This document shows positions 38,046 to 46,404 of a stretch of DNA of 64,000 nt, piece by piece; the first letter of the stretch is position 1, and each line of letters begins with the position of its first letter. A program made the position numbers and the translations under genes. The stretch is taken from assembly GCF_000179595.2 (NCBI RefSeq), contig NZ_JH556658.1, forward strand, positions 43,861 through 107,860, written 5' to 3'. The DNA is from Acetivibrio cellulolyticus CD2 (GTDB taxonomy: Bacteria > Bacillota > Clostridia > Acetivibrionales > Acetivibrionaceae). Below the pieces are notes generated by a model, which searched no databases, was not told the origin of the DNA, and worked only from the letters and a program-made list of their open reading frames with translations.

Positions 38046-39278
38046 ATGAGGAAAAGAACATTAGTTTTTTTTATTATCTTTTTTATTATGTTGGGGTCTA
38101 TTGGATTACTATATGTTTTGAACAACAGGAGTTTACAAACTGTTGTTGTAGATAACGAAGATGATATACCTGGTGCTTCAGTCAGCACATCTGCTTATTC
38201 AGCACAGTCCAATGAAAGCATTAAAATTAAACCAACAGTTCAACCTACAAGTCAGACTTCAACGGAACCCTTAAAAATTGTAGCAGTGGGTGATATTTTG
38301 CTTGGCAGGGGTGTAGAGACAAAGCTTAAGAAGTCTAATAAAGATTATAGTTATCCTTTTCTTGAAGTAGCCGATATTCTAAAAAAAGGGAGTGTCGTAT
38401 TTGCCAACCTTGAAGAGCCTATAACGTCAAGGACACGTTCACTTGTCGGAATCAAGCAGGGGGGAAAATTCGTATTAAAAAACCAGGTCGAAGCAATTAA
38501 AGGACTTGAGTATGCAGGCTTTAATTTGTTTAGTCTTGCAAATAATCACATATTGGATTATTACGAAGAAGGTTTGTATGATACTCAGGCAATTTTAAAG
38601 GAACATGGAATGGCTTACAGCGGAGCAGGTAAAAATATTGATGAGGCAAGGAAGCCTGCAATTATTGAGAAGAACGGCATCAAGATAGGACTTCTTTCAT
38701 ATACCGACATGGCTGAAGTAACTTATAAGGGGAATCCGCCGCTTATGTTTATTGCAGGTGAAAAAAAAGCTGGTGTTGCGAAAAGACCAATAAAGTTTGA
38801 TGATTCAATAAAAAGTGATGTTGAAAAATTACGAAAAGAAGTTGACATAGTAATGGTATCTCTACACTGGGGAAATGAAGAAAACTTTGGGGTATGGGAT
38901 AGCCAAAAGGAATTTGCACATAATCTTATGGATAGCGGAGTGGATGTTATATTAGGTCACCATCCGCACCAATTTCAAGGGATTGAAATGTATAAGGGCA
39001 AACCGATATTTTATAGCCTGGGCAATTTCATTTTTGACCAGAATGATCCTGAAAACCAGGAATCATTTATTATAAACATGGAGTTTAAGGATAAAAAGTT
39101 GGTTGGCTTGGAAGGAATTCCAGTAAGGACTATTGACAAGATGCAGGTTGTGCCCCAAAAAGGTGGAAATGCAAAGAATATTTTAGATAGAGAAGTAGCT
39201 TTATGCAAGGAATTAAATACAAAGTGTGAAATTAAGGAGGACAAGCTGATTTTTGATTTGAGTTCCGGAGTACGATAG
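38046..39278 (+). CDS. CapA family (PGA_cap) metallophosphatase-like protein
   Basis: It has an N-terminal membrane anchor (about 5-24), a Ser/Thr/Gln linker and a calcineurin-like domain with the CapA-family motifs VGDILLGRGVE, NLEEPIT, SLANNHILDYYEEG and GHHPHQFQG. CapA is linked to poly-gamma-glutamate synthesis in Bacillus, but no capBC genes are near, so the substrate is unknown. ATG 38046 has AGAGGAAA upstream. Confidence 0.85.
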   Translation: MRKRTLVFFIIFFIMLGSIGLLYVLNNRSLQTVVVDNEDDIPGASVSTSAYSAQSNESIKIKPTVQPTSQTSTEPLKIVAVGDILLGRGVETKLKKSNKDYSYPFLEVADILKKGSVVFANLEEPITSRTRSLVGIKQGGKFVLKNQVEAIKGLEYAGFNLFSLANNHILDYYEEGLYDTQAILKEHGMAYSGAGKNIDEARKPAIIEKNGIKIGLLSYTDMAEVTYKGNPPLMFIAGEKKAGVAKRPIKFDDSIKSDVEKLRKEVDIVMVSLHWGNEENFGVWDSQKEFAHNLMDSGVDVILGHHPHQFQGIEMYKGKPIFYSLGNFIFDQNDPENQESFIINMEFKDKKLVGLEGIPVRTIDKMQVVPQKGGNAKNILDREVALCKELNTKCEIKEDKLIFDLSSGVR

Positions 39279-39302
39279 GGGGTAATAAAAAGGAGGTCTG
39301 TA

Positions 39303-39545
39303 TTGGTGAAAATAATCAAGTGTTTATTTTGTAGTAATCCTACAAAGGTAGATAGGATTAACATCAAGAAAAAGATCAATGGCAAGATTGTTACGTTGAC
39401 AAACGCTCCTGTTTTTTATTGCGCGAACTGTAAGGAAACTTTTATTTCAAAGGAAGCCCAGGATGTATTAATTGAAATACGTGAAAAACGTCTTGATGAA
39501 AAAAAGATTCTATTTAACTTTGATGAAATGGCAAAAGCTAAATAA
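39303..39545 (+). CDS. YgiT-type zinc-finger protein
   Basis: The 80 residues contain two CxxC pairs (CLFCSN near residue 7; FYCANCKETF near 40) and the ETFISKEAQDVL ending common to YgiT/MqsA N-terminal domains. In toxin-antitoxin pairs these sit with an MqsR or DUF4258 toxin, which is absent here. The start is TTG 39303 or GTG 39306 after AGGAGG. Confidence 0.75.
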   Translation: MVKIIKCLFCSNPTKVDRINIKKKINGKIVTLTNAPVFYCANCKETFISKEAQDVLIEIREKRLDEKKILFNFDEMAKAK

Positions 39546-39593
39546 AAGAAATTGTCAGGTAATAAATTATAATAAGAATAGCAAAAATTTTGA

Positions 39594-39645
39594 GATGAAT
39601 AATGCGTTTCAGGTGAAGACCTTCACCCGAAACGCATTATTCATC
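39594..39645. terminator. Bidirectional terminator between convergent genes
   Basis: Arms of 25 bases (GATGAATAATGCG.. and its near-perfect complement, one G-T pair) meet at an AC loop. The right arm includes the last codons and stop of the leftward exonuclease gene. Confidence 0.75.
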
Positions 39646-40272
39646 TATAACGCTAAGTTCAATTTTAGTTTTTTCAGCTACTATAGCTTTTGGTTTTGGA
39701 ATTGACTTCTTTTTAACCTCTAATGAGTTAAATACGCTTAAATCCAACCTATCAAAAGTTTTGGAAAAGATTTGAGCGGTATACCTGGCGTCGGCAAGTG
39801 CTCTATGAAAGCTTTCACCGACGTCAATTTCAAGTACATTAATGGCATTTTCAAGGCTGTATCTTTGGCCTGCTGGAACTTCGTATATTGATGATACCTG
39901 CTTTTGAAGATCAATATTTTTTTTGAGCCAGCTGGTCGTGATCTTGTTGTTCTTACAGTTTACCAGCAAATGGTGAACATCATCATGTCCCCAACTGATC
40001 AATATGGAATTGTCTCCAATCCACTTGCGGAAACTTGAAATTATTTCCTTGAAACTTTCAGCGTTATTAACATCTTCCTGTGTGATCTTGGTTTTCCTTT
40101 TTACTACAGGAAATAATTTTTTAAAATAGTGTGGCTTTATGAAAGCCTGAAATGTATCAATTTCTTTTAAATCACTATCTAATTTGATAGCTCCAATTTC
40201 AATAATTTCATTAGGAAGCTTGCTTTTAAACGGTTTGCTGTTAAGTTCAAGGTCGTATATTATATAATTCAT
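39637..40272 (-). CDS. DEDDh 3'-5' exonuclease (DnaQ-like)
   Basis: A 211-residue exonuclease domain. The first metal-binding pair is in YDLELN (D7, E9), a central Asp is in WGHDDVHHLL and the final His/Asp are in FHRALADARYTA, giving the DEDDh set. It resembles KapD-type and sporulation-inhibitor-type standalone exonucleases. A second, divergent copy lies in the prophage at 51647-52318. The substrate is unknown. Confidence 0.85.
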   Translation of the reverse strand: MNYIIYDLELNSKPFKSKLPNEIIEIGAIKLDSDLKEIDTFQAFIKPHYFKKLFPVVKRKTKITQEDVNNAESFKEIISSFRKWIGDNSILISWGHDDVHHLLVNCKNNKITTSWLKKNIDLQKQVSSIYEVPAGQRYSLENAINVLEIDVGESFHRALADARYTAQIFSKTFDRLDLSVFNSLEVKKKSIPKPKAIVAEKTKIELSVIDE

Positions 40273-40436
40273 TATTCTCTCTTCTTTCTATATAGTTATA
40301 TTCTATGGATTTATTCATTATTTCATGCAATTAAAAGTAATACTCAAACTATACCACATAATACGAAAAAATGGGAGAGAATTAATAAATTTATACTTGT
40401 GAAAATACAATGGTTACTGTATTCCCATTTTTCTAT

Positions 40437-40688
40437 TTAGGAGTTTGTTTTGTCAGGTTTGGAATATTTGTTAGAAATATACATCATGAGTTTTGTGGAT
40501 GCATAGAAGATGATCAAAACAACAAAAACACCAGCAAGCCCTATACCTGATATTTTTAGACCATTATATACATTTTTTAAATTTATGCTAATGGTTGATA
40601 TATACCATATAAACAAAGCTACTAAAGCAATGCCAACAATTATACCTGCAACAGTAAGTACAGTTTTCTTTGAATTATTTGAATTCAT
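40437..40688 (-). CDS. OadG-like small membrane subunit
   Basis: The 83 residues have two hydrophobic segments (about 10-32 and 44-68); the second, SGIGLAGVFVVLIIFYASTKLM, has the look of the OadG/gamma helix of sodium-pumping decarboxylases. It lies 15 bases downstream of oadB in the same direction with GAGGTGA before its ATG. The first helix is unusual for OadG. Confidence 0.65.
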   Translation of the reverse strand: MNSNNSKKTVLTVAGIIVGIALVALFIWYISTISINLKNVYNGLKISGIGLAGVFVVLIIFYASTKLMMYISNKYSKPDKTNS

Positions 40689-40703
40689 ATTACTTCACCT
40701 CAA

Positions 40704-41822
40704 TTAAAAGAATGTGGGTACTAAAGCTAAAAGCATTCCTCCTGCCACAACAGAGCCAAGCTGGCCGGATACATTTGCACTAATAGACTGCATAATTATA
40801 AAGTTGGTTGGATCCTCTTTTGTAGCCATTTTCTGAATTACCCTTGCAGACATCGGAAATGCAGAAATTCCGGCAGCACCAATCATTGGATTAACCTTGT
40901 TCTTTAAGAACAAATTGAGGAATTTTGCAAAGAGAACTCCACCTGCGGTATCAAATATAAATGCAACAAGACCTAAGAGAAGTATGAATAGAGTGTCTTT
41001 CCTTAAGAAGGCTTCAGCAGTCATTGTTGAACCGATTGTAACCCCAAGAAGTATTGTAACAAGATTAGCTAACTCGTTTTGTGCGGCTTGTGATAGTCTC
41101 TCCAAAACACCACATTCTCTAATCAAGTTTCCGAACATTAATAGACCTACGAGAGAAACACTTGCCGGAGCAACAATACCAGCAATTACTGTTATTACGA
41201 TAGGGAAAAGGATTTTTACTACTTTTGGAACATTAACCTGTTTGTAATCCATTCGTATAAGTCTCTCTTTTTTTGTGGTTAATAGCTTTATAACAGGGGG
41301 CTGTATAATAGGAACGAGGGACATATACGAATAAGCAGCAACAGTAATAGCACCTACTAGAGCCGGGTTTTCCGTTATAAATCTTTTTGCTACAAAGATA
41401 GCGGTTGGACCATCAGCGGCACCTATAATACCTATTGAAGCTGCTTCGCCTAAATCAAAACCAAGTAGAAGTGCTATCATCATTGTAGCGAATATACCAA
41501 ATTGTGCGGCAGCACCGAAAAACAACATAAATGGATTTTGCAGTAAAGGTCCAAAATCAATCATTGCACCTACTGCAACAAAGATAAGTACAGGAAATAG
41601 ATCATTCAAAATACCGTTATTATAGAGGAAAGTCAATACACCTTCATCTCCGATAGCGGCTGAAAATGGTATATTTGCCAGTATTGCCCCAAAGCCTATT
41701 GGTAGAAGAAGTGTAGGTTCGTACTCTTTAGAGATGGCAAGATAAATCAGGATTCCAGCGATAGCAAACATAATCAGGTTCATTGGAGTAAAATTGGTAA
41801 TACCTTTTAGTAGTTCTTGCAC
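40704..41822 (-). CDS. oadB: Sodium-translocating decarboxylase beta subunit
   Basis: Very hydrophobic 372-residue protein with about nine membrane helices. It has the family motifs GAADGPTAIFVAKRF (ion-channel region) and the PMSARVIQKMATKEDP end. It couples biotin-carboxyl decarboxylation to Na+ export. I chose GTG 41822 because AAAGGAGGG lies seven bases before it; the frame is open to a TTG at 41858 without a site. No alpha or biotin-carrier subunit lies nearby. Confidence 0.93.
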   Translation of the reverse strand: MQELLKGITNFTPMNLIMFAIAGILIYLAISKEYEPTLLLPIGFGAILANIPFSAAIGDEGVLTFLYNNGILNDLFPVLIFVAVGAMIDFGPLLQNPFMLFFGAAAQFGIFATMMIALLLGFDLGEAASIGIIGAADGPTAIFVAKRFITENPALVGAITVAAYSYMSLVPIIQPPVIKLLTTKKERLIRMDYKQVNVPKVVKILFPIVITVIAGIVAPASVSLVGLLMFGNLIRECGVLERLSQAAQNELANLVTILLGVTIGSTMTAEAFLRKDTLFILLLGLVAFIFDTAGGVLFAKFLNLFLKNKVNPMIGAAGISAFPMSARVIQKMATKEDPTNFIIMQSISANVSGQLGSVVAGGMLLALVPTFF

Positions 41823-42086
41823 AAGAGAGCCCTCCTTTAGTTTATAAAGTTTTTCCAACTACAGTATATTTTTTTTATGAGTTTATTTCAAGTATTTTAG
41901 TACATTATATTAAATTATTATGGTATTATTTTATATAAAAAATGCAAATGCTTTATTTGGCGTGTTGGTGGTAGTATTAGGATTTTTTATATCTTATTGA
42001 ATATTGATTTGTTGCAAAATATGTTGGTATCTACATAGAATGATTTAGGAATATTTTTATCTTCCAATATTCGGGGAGGTGTTGGT
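41823..42086. other. Intergenic region between divergent oadB and mgtE
   Basis: About 260 AT-rich bases that must hold both promoters. No M-box or other Mg2+ riboswitch consensus was seen ahead of mgtE, and no hairpin stands out. Confidence 0.4.
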
Positions 42087-43427
42087 GTGTACAACGAAAT
42101 TAGAAGAAAAGAACTGATTGACATTTTAATTAGTCCTAGCAGGGGTAATATTTCCGAAGTTTTGGAAGATGTTCATCCTGAAGATTTGCTTGACGCCATT
42201 AGGCAGTATGAAGGGGATAGATCATTACTATTTGAAAAGCTGCCCGAGGATATGCTGGCATCGATTATTGATCAGGCTCACGATGATGAAAAGGCAGAAC
42301 TTCTTGAACTTTTCCCAGATCCGATAAAGGCAAAGGTAATAAGAGAGATGTCTTCTGATGAGCTCGTAGATTTGCTTGGAACGGTTACGCCGGAGGAAGC
42401 TGATGAATTGCTTGTCAGGATTGACGATGATGAAGCCGGGATAATTAAACAACTATTAAGCTATGACCCTCATACTGCCGGTGGTATAATGGCAACGGAG
42501 TTCATTGCAATAAAAGAAAACATGACTATTGGCGAAACATTAAAATATTTGCAGGATGAAGCGCCTGAAGCAGAAACTGCATATTATGTGTACGTTCTTG
42601 ATGAAATTGGAAAGCTTAAGGGGGTAGTTTCATTAAGGGATATTGTAATCAGTAATTTTGATGTGATTGTGTCACAAATAGTTAATGAAAATGTAATTAG
42701 AGTAACCGTTGATATGGATCAGGAAGAAGTAGGTCATATCTTTGAAAAGTACGGATTTCTTACAATTCCTGTTGTTGATGAAATGGAAAAGATGATTGGA
42801 ATAATCACTGTTGACGATATTATTAAGATTGTAAGAGATGAAGATACGGAAGATATTTATAGATTGGCAGGTATAAGTGAAGGGGAGAAGATACAGGGCG
42901 CTATTGCGGATTCTGTGAAGAGAAGGCTACCATGGCTGTTTGTAAATCTTTTAACGGCACTTCTGGCTTCTCTGACAGTGAGCTTGTTTGAAGGTACAAT
43001 ACAAAAAATTGTTGCCCTTGCATCATTTATGCCTATAGTAGCAGGAATGGGAGGTAATACAGGAACGCAAACCCTTACAATTATTGTGCGTTCAATCGCT
43101 TTGGGTGAGCTTACCTATGAAAATGCAAAGAGGGTACTGTTTAAAGAGATTGGAGTTGGTGTAGTTACAGGAGTATCCATTGGACTTGCGGCAGCTTTTT
43201 TGGGCTTTATCATTGAAGCAAGCGTAGTTTTTGGTGTGGTTCTCGGTACTGCGATGCTTCTCAACATGATAGCAGCAACATTTGCGGGATATTTGGTTCC
43301 AATGATACTAAAAAAGATAGGTGTAGACCCGGCTTTGGCATCATCAGTTTTTGTTACAACAGTAACTGATGTTATGGGATTTACATTTTTCCTGGGTTTG
43401 GCTACGATATTTTCTAAATATTTTTAA
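42087..43427 (+). CDS. mgtE: Magnesium transporter MgtE
   Basis: Mg2+ channel with an N-terminal MgtE_N superhelix (about 1-130, ending in DPHTAGGIMATEF), tandem CBS domains (about 140-260) that sense Mg2+, and five C-terminal membrane helices with the selectivity motif PIVAGMGGNTGTQ. The 446 residues are typical. The start is GTG 42087 with GGGGAGG seven bases upstream. Confidence 0.95.
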   Translation: MYNEIRRKELIDILISPSRGNISEVLEDVHPEDLLDAIRQYEGDRSLLFEKLPEDMLASIIDQAHDDEKAELLELFPDPIKAKVIREMSSDELVDLLGTVTPEEADELLVRIDDDEAGIIKQLLSYDPHTAGGIMATEFIAIKENMTIGETLKYLQDEAPEAETAYYVYVLDEIGKLKGVVSLRDIVISNFDVIVSQIVNENVIRVTVDMDQEEVGHIFEKYGFLTIPVVDEMEKMIGIITVDDIIKIVRDEDTEDIYRLAGISEGEKIQGAIADSVKRRLPWLFVNLLTALLASLTVSLFEGTIQKIVALASFMPIVAGMGGNTGTQTLTIIVRSIALGELTYENAKRVLFKEIGVGVVTGVSIGLAAAFLGFIIEASVVFGVVLGTAMLLNMIAATFAGYLVPMILKKIGVDPALASSVFVTTVTDVMGFTFFLGLATIFSKYF

Positions 43428-43787
43428 TGGTGTTAGGGCTTTTAACCAACGGCTTTCGGTTTTATTACTCTTAACTATTATGTTTGTTCTCTTGACAATT
43501 TATAGCTCGGTATAATAAAATACAATTGTTAAAAGCTTGTAATTACAAATTTTTTATATTGGTAAATAGTATTTAGTTTTGTAGCCTAAAAGGTAACGAG
43601 ACTTTTAATATAACGAATTAATGAGTTATGTTATAAGCCTTTTTTTGTGTCTATATACATAACTAGAAACCAAAGGTTTGAAAGGATGGGGATAAGAACT
43701 TACTTTATTTATGGGGATGATGTCCCAAAAATTAGTGGGATTGCATTGGAAATGTTGGTGAAATCGAAAAATAGAAAGGATTGAATT
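43428..43787 (+). other. Leader region of the TerC gene
   Basis: It contains a compound hairpin ending in a T-run near 43646 (AAAAGG ... CCTTTTTTT enclosing TATAAC ... GTTATA), which could be an attenuator. A 32-codon open frame (43686-43784) abuts the TerC gene. A yybP-ykoY manganese riboswitch would be expected from the gene family, but its conserved bases were not recognised. Confidence 0.4.
43686..43784 (+). CDS. Possible 32-residue leader peptide upstream of TerC
   Basis: An ATG at 43686 with GAAAGG just before it opens 32 codons ending in TGA three bases before the TerC start. The peptide (beginning MGIRTYFIYGDD) has no known match that I recognise. Translational coupling to TerC is possible. 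Chance is a real alternative. Confidence 0.3.
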   Translation: MGIRTYFIYGDDVPKISGIALEMLVKSKNRKD

Positions 43788-44642
43788 ATGTCTACTAAAA
43801 AAGCATTAATATGGGTTCTGGTTTGGATGGGACTTGCTGGAATATTTAATTTAGGTGTGTATTTTTATATGGGACCTCAGAAAGCACTTGAGTTCCTCGG
43901 TGGGTACGTTATTGAGCAAAGCTTGAGCATTGACAACCTGTTTTTGTTTATTCTGGTGTTTTCTAGCTTTGGTATAAAGCCTCAACATCAAAGGCGAGTT
44001 TTAAATTATGGAATAGCGGGAGCTGTTATTCTAAGACTGATATTTGTTTTGTTGGGAATAAAAATTGTTAGTATGTTTCATTGGGTACTGTACATATTTG
44101 GATTTGTTTTAATAATAAGCGGCATTAAAATGATGATTAATAAAGAGGAAAATCCCGATTTTGAAAACAACAAAATAATAAAAGTGCTTGGTAAGATTAT
44201 TCCTATTACTGACAAATTAGAGGGAGAGAAATTCTTTGTAAGAAAGAATAAAATTTTATATGCAACACCTCTATTTGCAATTCTTATTTTGATAGAGTTT
44301 ACAGATATAATATTCGCAATAGACTCAATACCTGCAATCTTCTCCATTACCCTTGATCCTCGTATTGTCTACACATCAAATATATTTGCTATACTGGGGT
44401 TAAGGAATATGTATTTTGTGCTTGGTAAATTGCATGAAAAGTTCGAATATGTAAAATACGGTGTTGCTTTGATTCTTGCGTTTACAGGTGTAAAACTTTT
44501 AGTTGAGTTTTTTGAAATTCACATACCTATTGGCTGGTCACTTGGTATAATATTTACAGTTATGATAGGTAGTGTTATTGCATCAGTATTATTTACGAGT
44601 AAATCGCACCAAGAACAGGGGAAAGAAAAGAAAATTGCATAA
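43788..44642 (+). CDS. TerC family integral membrane protein
   Basis: The 284 residues have about seven membrane helices with the acidic TerC motifs GGYVIEQSLSIDNLFLF and EFTDIIFAIDSIPAIF, whose Asp/Glu residues are thought to bind metal. Bacterial homologues export Mn2+ or help metalate secreted proteins. An AGAAAGGA site precedes ATG 43788. Confidence 0.92.
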   Translation: MSTKKALIWVLVWMGLAGIFNLGVYFYMGPQKALEFLGGYVIEQSLSIDNLFLFILVFSSFGIKPQHQRRVLNYGIAGAVILRLIFVLLGIKIVSMFHWVLYIFGFVLIISGIKMMINKEENPDFENNKIIKVLGKIIPITDKLEGEKFFVRKNKILYATPLFAILILIEFTDIIFAIDSIPAIFSITLDPRIVYTSNIFAILGLRNMYFVLGKLHEKFEYVKYGVALILAFTGVKLLVEFFEIHIPIGWSLGIIFTVMIGSVIASVLFTSKSHQEQGKEKKIA

Positions 44643-44674
44643 ATCATAATAAATAATAGCTAAAGTTGTAATAA

Positions 44675-44710
44675 AAAGTAAAGTCCTTGATTTCAAGGAC
44701 TTTACTTTTT
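44675..44710 (+). terminator. Intrinsic terminator after TerC gene
   Basis: AAAAGTAAAGTCCTTG and its exact complement flank an ATTT loop, with T-rich sequence on the right arm. Symmetric enough to work in both directions. Confidence 0.8.
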
Positions 44711-44946
44711 ATCTGAGTAATTCTAGCGAGCAAATGTCCAAAAATAGAGTGGTACTAAAAGACCAGAGATTTTATTTGGTGCTTAACTATAGCAGAACAG
44801 TCGTAAATGTACTATAATTCAAGTGTATAAGTGTTTGAATTGTAGATTTTAGGCAACTAATAAGAATTAAATTTTATTTAATGAATAAAGTATTAATAAA
44901 TGATAATGATCATATAATTTTAGGAAAAAAGTGTGGGGGAAAAAAC
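44711..44946 (+). promoter_or_regulatory. Promoter region of the glycerophosphodiesterase gene
   Basis: TATAAT at 44813-44818 overlaps an inverted repeat AATTCAA/TTGAATT (44816-44841). This looks like a -10 box with an operator across the start site, but no good -35 is seen. No gene lies here. Confidence 0.35.
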
Positions 44947-45678
44947 ATGAATAAGCCATTAATTATAGCGCATAGAGGAGCATCAGCATATGCACCGGAA
45001 AATACTTTAAGCTCTTTCAAAAAAGCAGTTCAATTAGGTGCAGATGGTATTGAACTTGATGTCCAACTTTCAAGGGATGGCCATGTTGTAGTAATACATG
45101 ATACATATGTCAATAGAACAAGCAATGGAAATGGAAGGGTAAGGTCCCTAACTTTAAAGCAACTCAAAGCATTGGATTTTGGAAGCTGGTTTTCAGATGA
45201 GTTTAAAAATGAGCCTATCTGCACACTGGAAGAGGTTTTTAGTTATTTAAAGGGTTGGAATGGATTGATAAATGTTGAAATTAAAAGGGAATGGCTGCAA
45301 TTTACATCGATTGAGAAAAAAGTTGCCGAGCTTATAAAGAAATTTGATAGACAAACTAAGACTATTGTGTCATCCTTCAGCGTATTTTCATTGGCAAAAA
45401 TAAAAAGAATAAACAAAGATATAAAAACAGGTATTTTATATTCCTCGTCTGCAAAAAAGCCCATAACACACGCTATGAGGATTAAAGCAGATGCAATTCA
45501 TCCATGGTATCAAAATGTTACGAAGGATATGAAAAAGGATGCTTCTCAAAATAATATAAAAATAAATACATATACAGTTGATAATCCAGATGCAATTAAA
45601 AAGCTGGCAGATATAGGAGTAGACGGTATTATAACGAATGTTCCGGATATTGCTCTCAAAGTAGTTAAAAAAGTATAA
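44947..45678 (+). CDS. Glycerophosphodiester phosphodiesterase
   Basis: GDPD-family TIM barrel (243 residues) that hydrolyses glycerophosphodiesters to glycerol-3-phosphate and an alcohol. Catalytic motifs are AHRGASAYAPENT, ELDVQLSRDG and VVIHD. The end has the YTVDNPDAIKKLADIGVDGI pattern. ATG 44947 follows GGGGGA; an upstream in-frame ATG at 44881 lacks a site. It has no signal peptide, so it is cytoplasmic. Confidence 0.93.
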   Translation: MNKPLIIAHRGASAYAPENTLSSFKKAVQLGADGIELDVQLSRDGHVVVIHDTYVNRTSNGNGRVRSLTLKQLKALDFGSWFSDEFKNEPICTLEEVFSYLKGWNGLINVEIKREWLQFTSIEKKVAELIKKFDRQTKTIVSSFSVFSLAKIKRINKDIKTGILYSSSAKKPITHAMRIKADAIHPWYQNVTKDMKKDASQNNIKINTYTVDNPDAIKKLADIGVDGIITNVPDIALKVVKKV

Positions 45679-45688
45679 ATATAGAGCT

Positions 45689-46161
45689 CATAATGATCTT
45701 AACTCCGGCTGATATAAATCTCTGACAACCCTATGACAATCTTTCGACTGCCATAAAGCTTTACAAGACTTATATCAACCTTTGCTCAACTATCAGAAAT
45801 CTCTTAGAAACCTGCTGCAATCTTTCGACTGCAACAAACCTCCAGCATAGTAAATTACTTCACAGGGACTACCAAACCAGTTGGTAGGCTAATGCAGTAA
45901 TGTTAATGCCTGCGAAACCCCTGATAATCTTAGCTCGAATATTATATATCCCTTTCGACCATACTGCAATAACCTTAGTTACTACAATATAGCCTTACAG
46001 AACATATAATGCTCTGCCCGCCGGCTAATACCAAGCCTTAGCGCCAAACTAAAGGGCGAAACCTGATATTAACCTTTGGCCGACTGTTATAAAGCCTTAG
46101 TTTGACCTTATAACAATCTTGACTCGATCATCATGAACCCTACGCTATTATTATGATCCGG
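45689..46161. repeat. Non-coding array of degenerate ~21-22 bp repeats
   Basis: About 20 imperfect units share the pattern ATAA-N-YCTT-N3-CGACT-N2-TT. The YCTT core recurs at about 45698, 45720, 45741, 45780, 45801, 45822, 45929, 45952, 45974, 45994, 46074, 46096, 46118 and 46140, that is at 20-23 base steps with a few gaps. CAATCTTTCGACTGC occurs twice nearly intact. The base composition is richer in C than its surroundings. No long open frame exists on either strand and I know no family that it matches. Confidence 0.6.
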
Positions 46162-46202
46162 ATTAAAAATAAAATTCGAGGAAATGCATGGAAAATTAAT
46201 TG

Positions 46203-46223
46203 ATCCTCAAAAATGAGGATTTT
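46203..46223 (+). terminator. Small terminator-like hairpin
   Basis: ATCCTCA and TGAGGAT around an AAAA loop, followed by TTT, at the right edge of the repeat array. Confidence 0.4.
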
Positions 46224-46240
46224 AAAATTATAAAGTAAAA

Positions 46241-46331
46241 GTTCACATAAAGTTCATATAAGTGTGCTATTTTAAAATTACGATAAACTTTGCATGAAAA
46301 GGACTGGTCTGAAATAGGCTGGTCTTTTTCT
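46241..46331 (+). ncRNA. Promoter-hairpin mini unit, copy A
   Basis: GTTCACATAA-AGTTCATATAA, an 11-base-spaced direct repeat that resembles a PhoB/PhoP box, is followed by a TTTTAAAAT -10-like stretch and CGATAAACTTTGCAT. It ends in a weak hairpin with a T-run (GGACTGG ... CTGGTCTTTTTC). A diverged copy lies at 60228-60323. It may be a short RNA gene of about 45-50 bases or a mobile regulatory cassette; transcription is unproven. Confidence 0.45.
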
Positions 46332-46350
46332 CATTAACTCTATTTTCAAT

Positions 46351-46400
46351 GAAAAGAAAAACCATCGAAATCTACTGATTTCAATGGTCTTTTCTTTTCA
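46351..46400 (-). terminator. Terminator of the former tRNA-Lys gene
   Basis: GAAAAGAAAAACCAT..GAAATC pairs with GATTTC.ATGGTCTTTTCTTTTC around a TACT loop. It lies directly 3' of the tRNA remnant (reading leftwards), in the right place and orientation for a tRNA terminator. Confidence 0.65.
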
Positions 46401-46404
46401 AGTT

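Noticed and set aside
41823..42086. M-box Mg2+ riboswitch before mgtE
   Set aside because: The gap is AT-rich and lacks the conserved GC-rich core of the M-box; no suitable stems found.
45689..46161. CRISPR array in the 21-22 bp repeats
   Set aside because: There are no identical repeats with unique spacers; units are short, degenerate and directly adjacent, and no cas genes lie near.
45689..46161. Decayed leucine-rich or other repeat protein
   Set aside because: Spacing of 20-23 bases does not keep one reading frame and no open frame of useful length exists on either strand.
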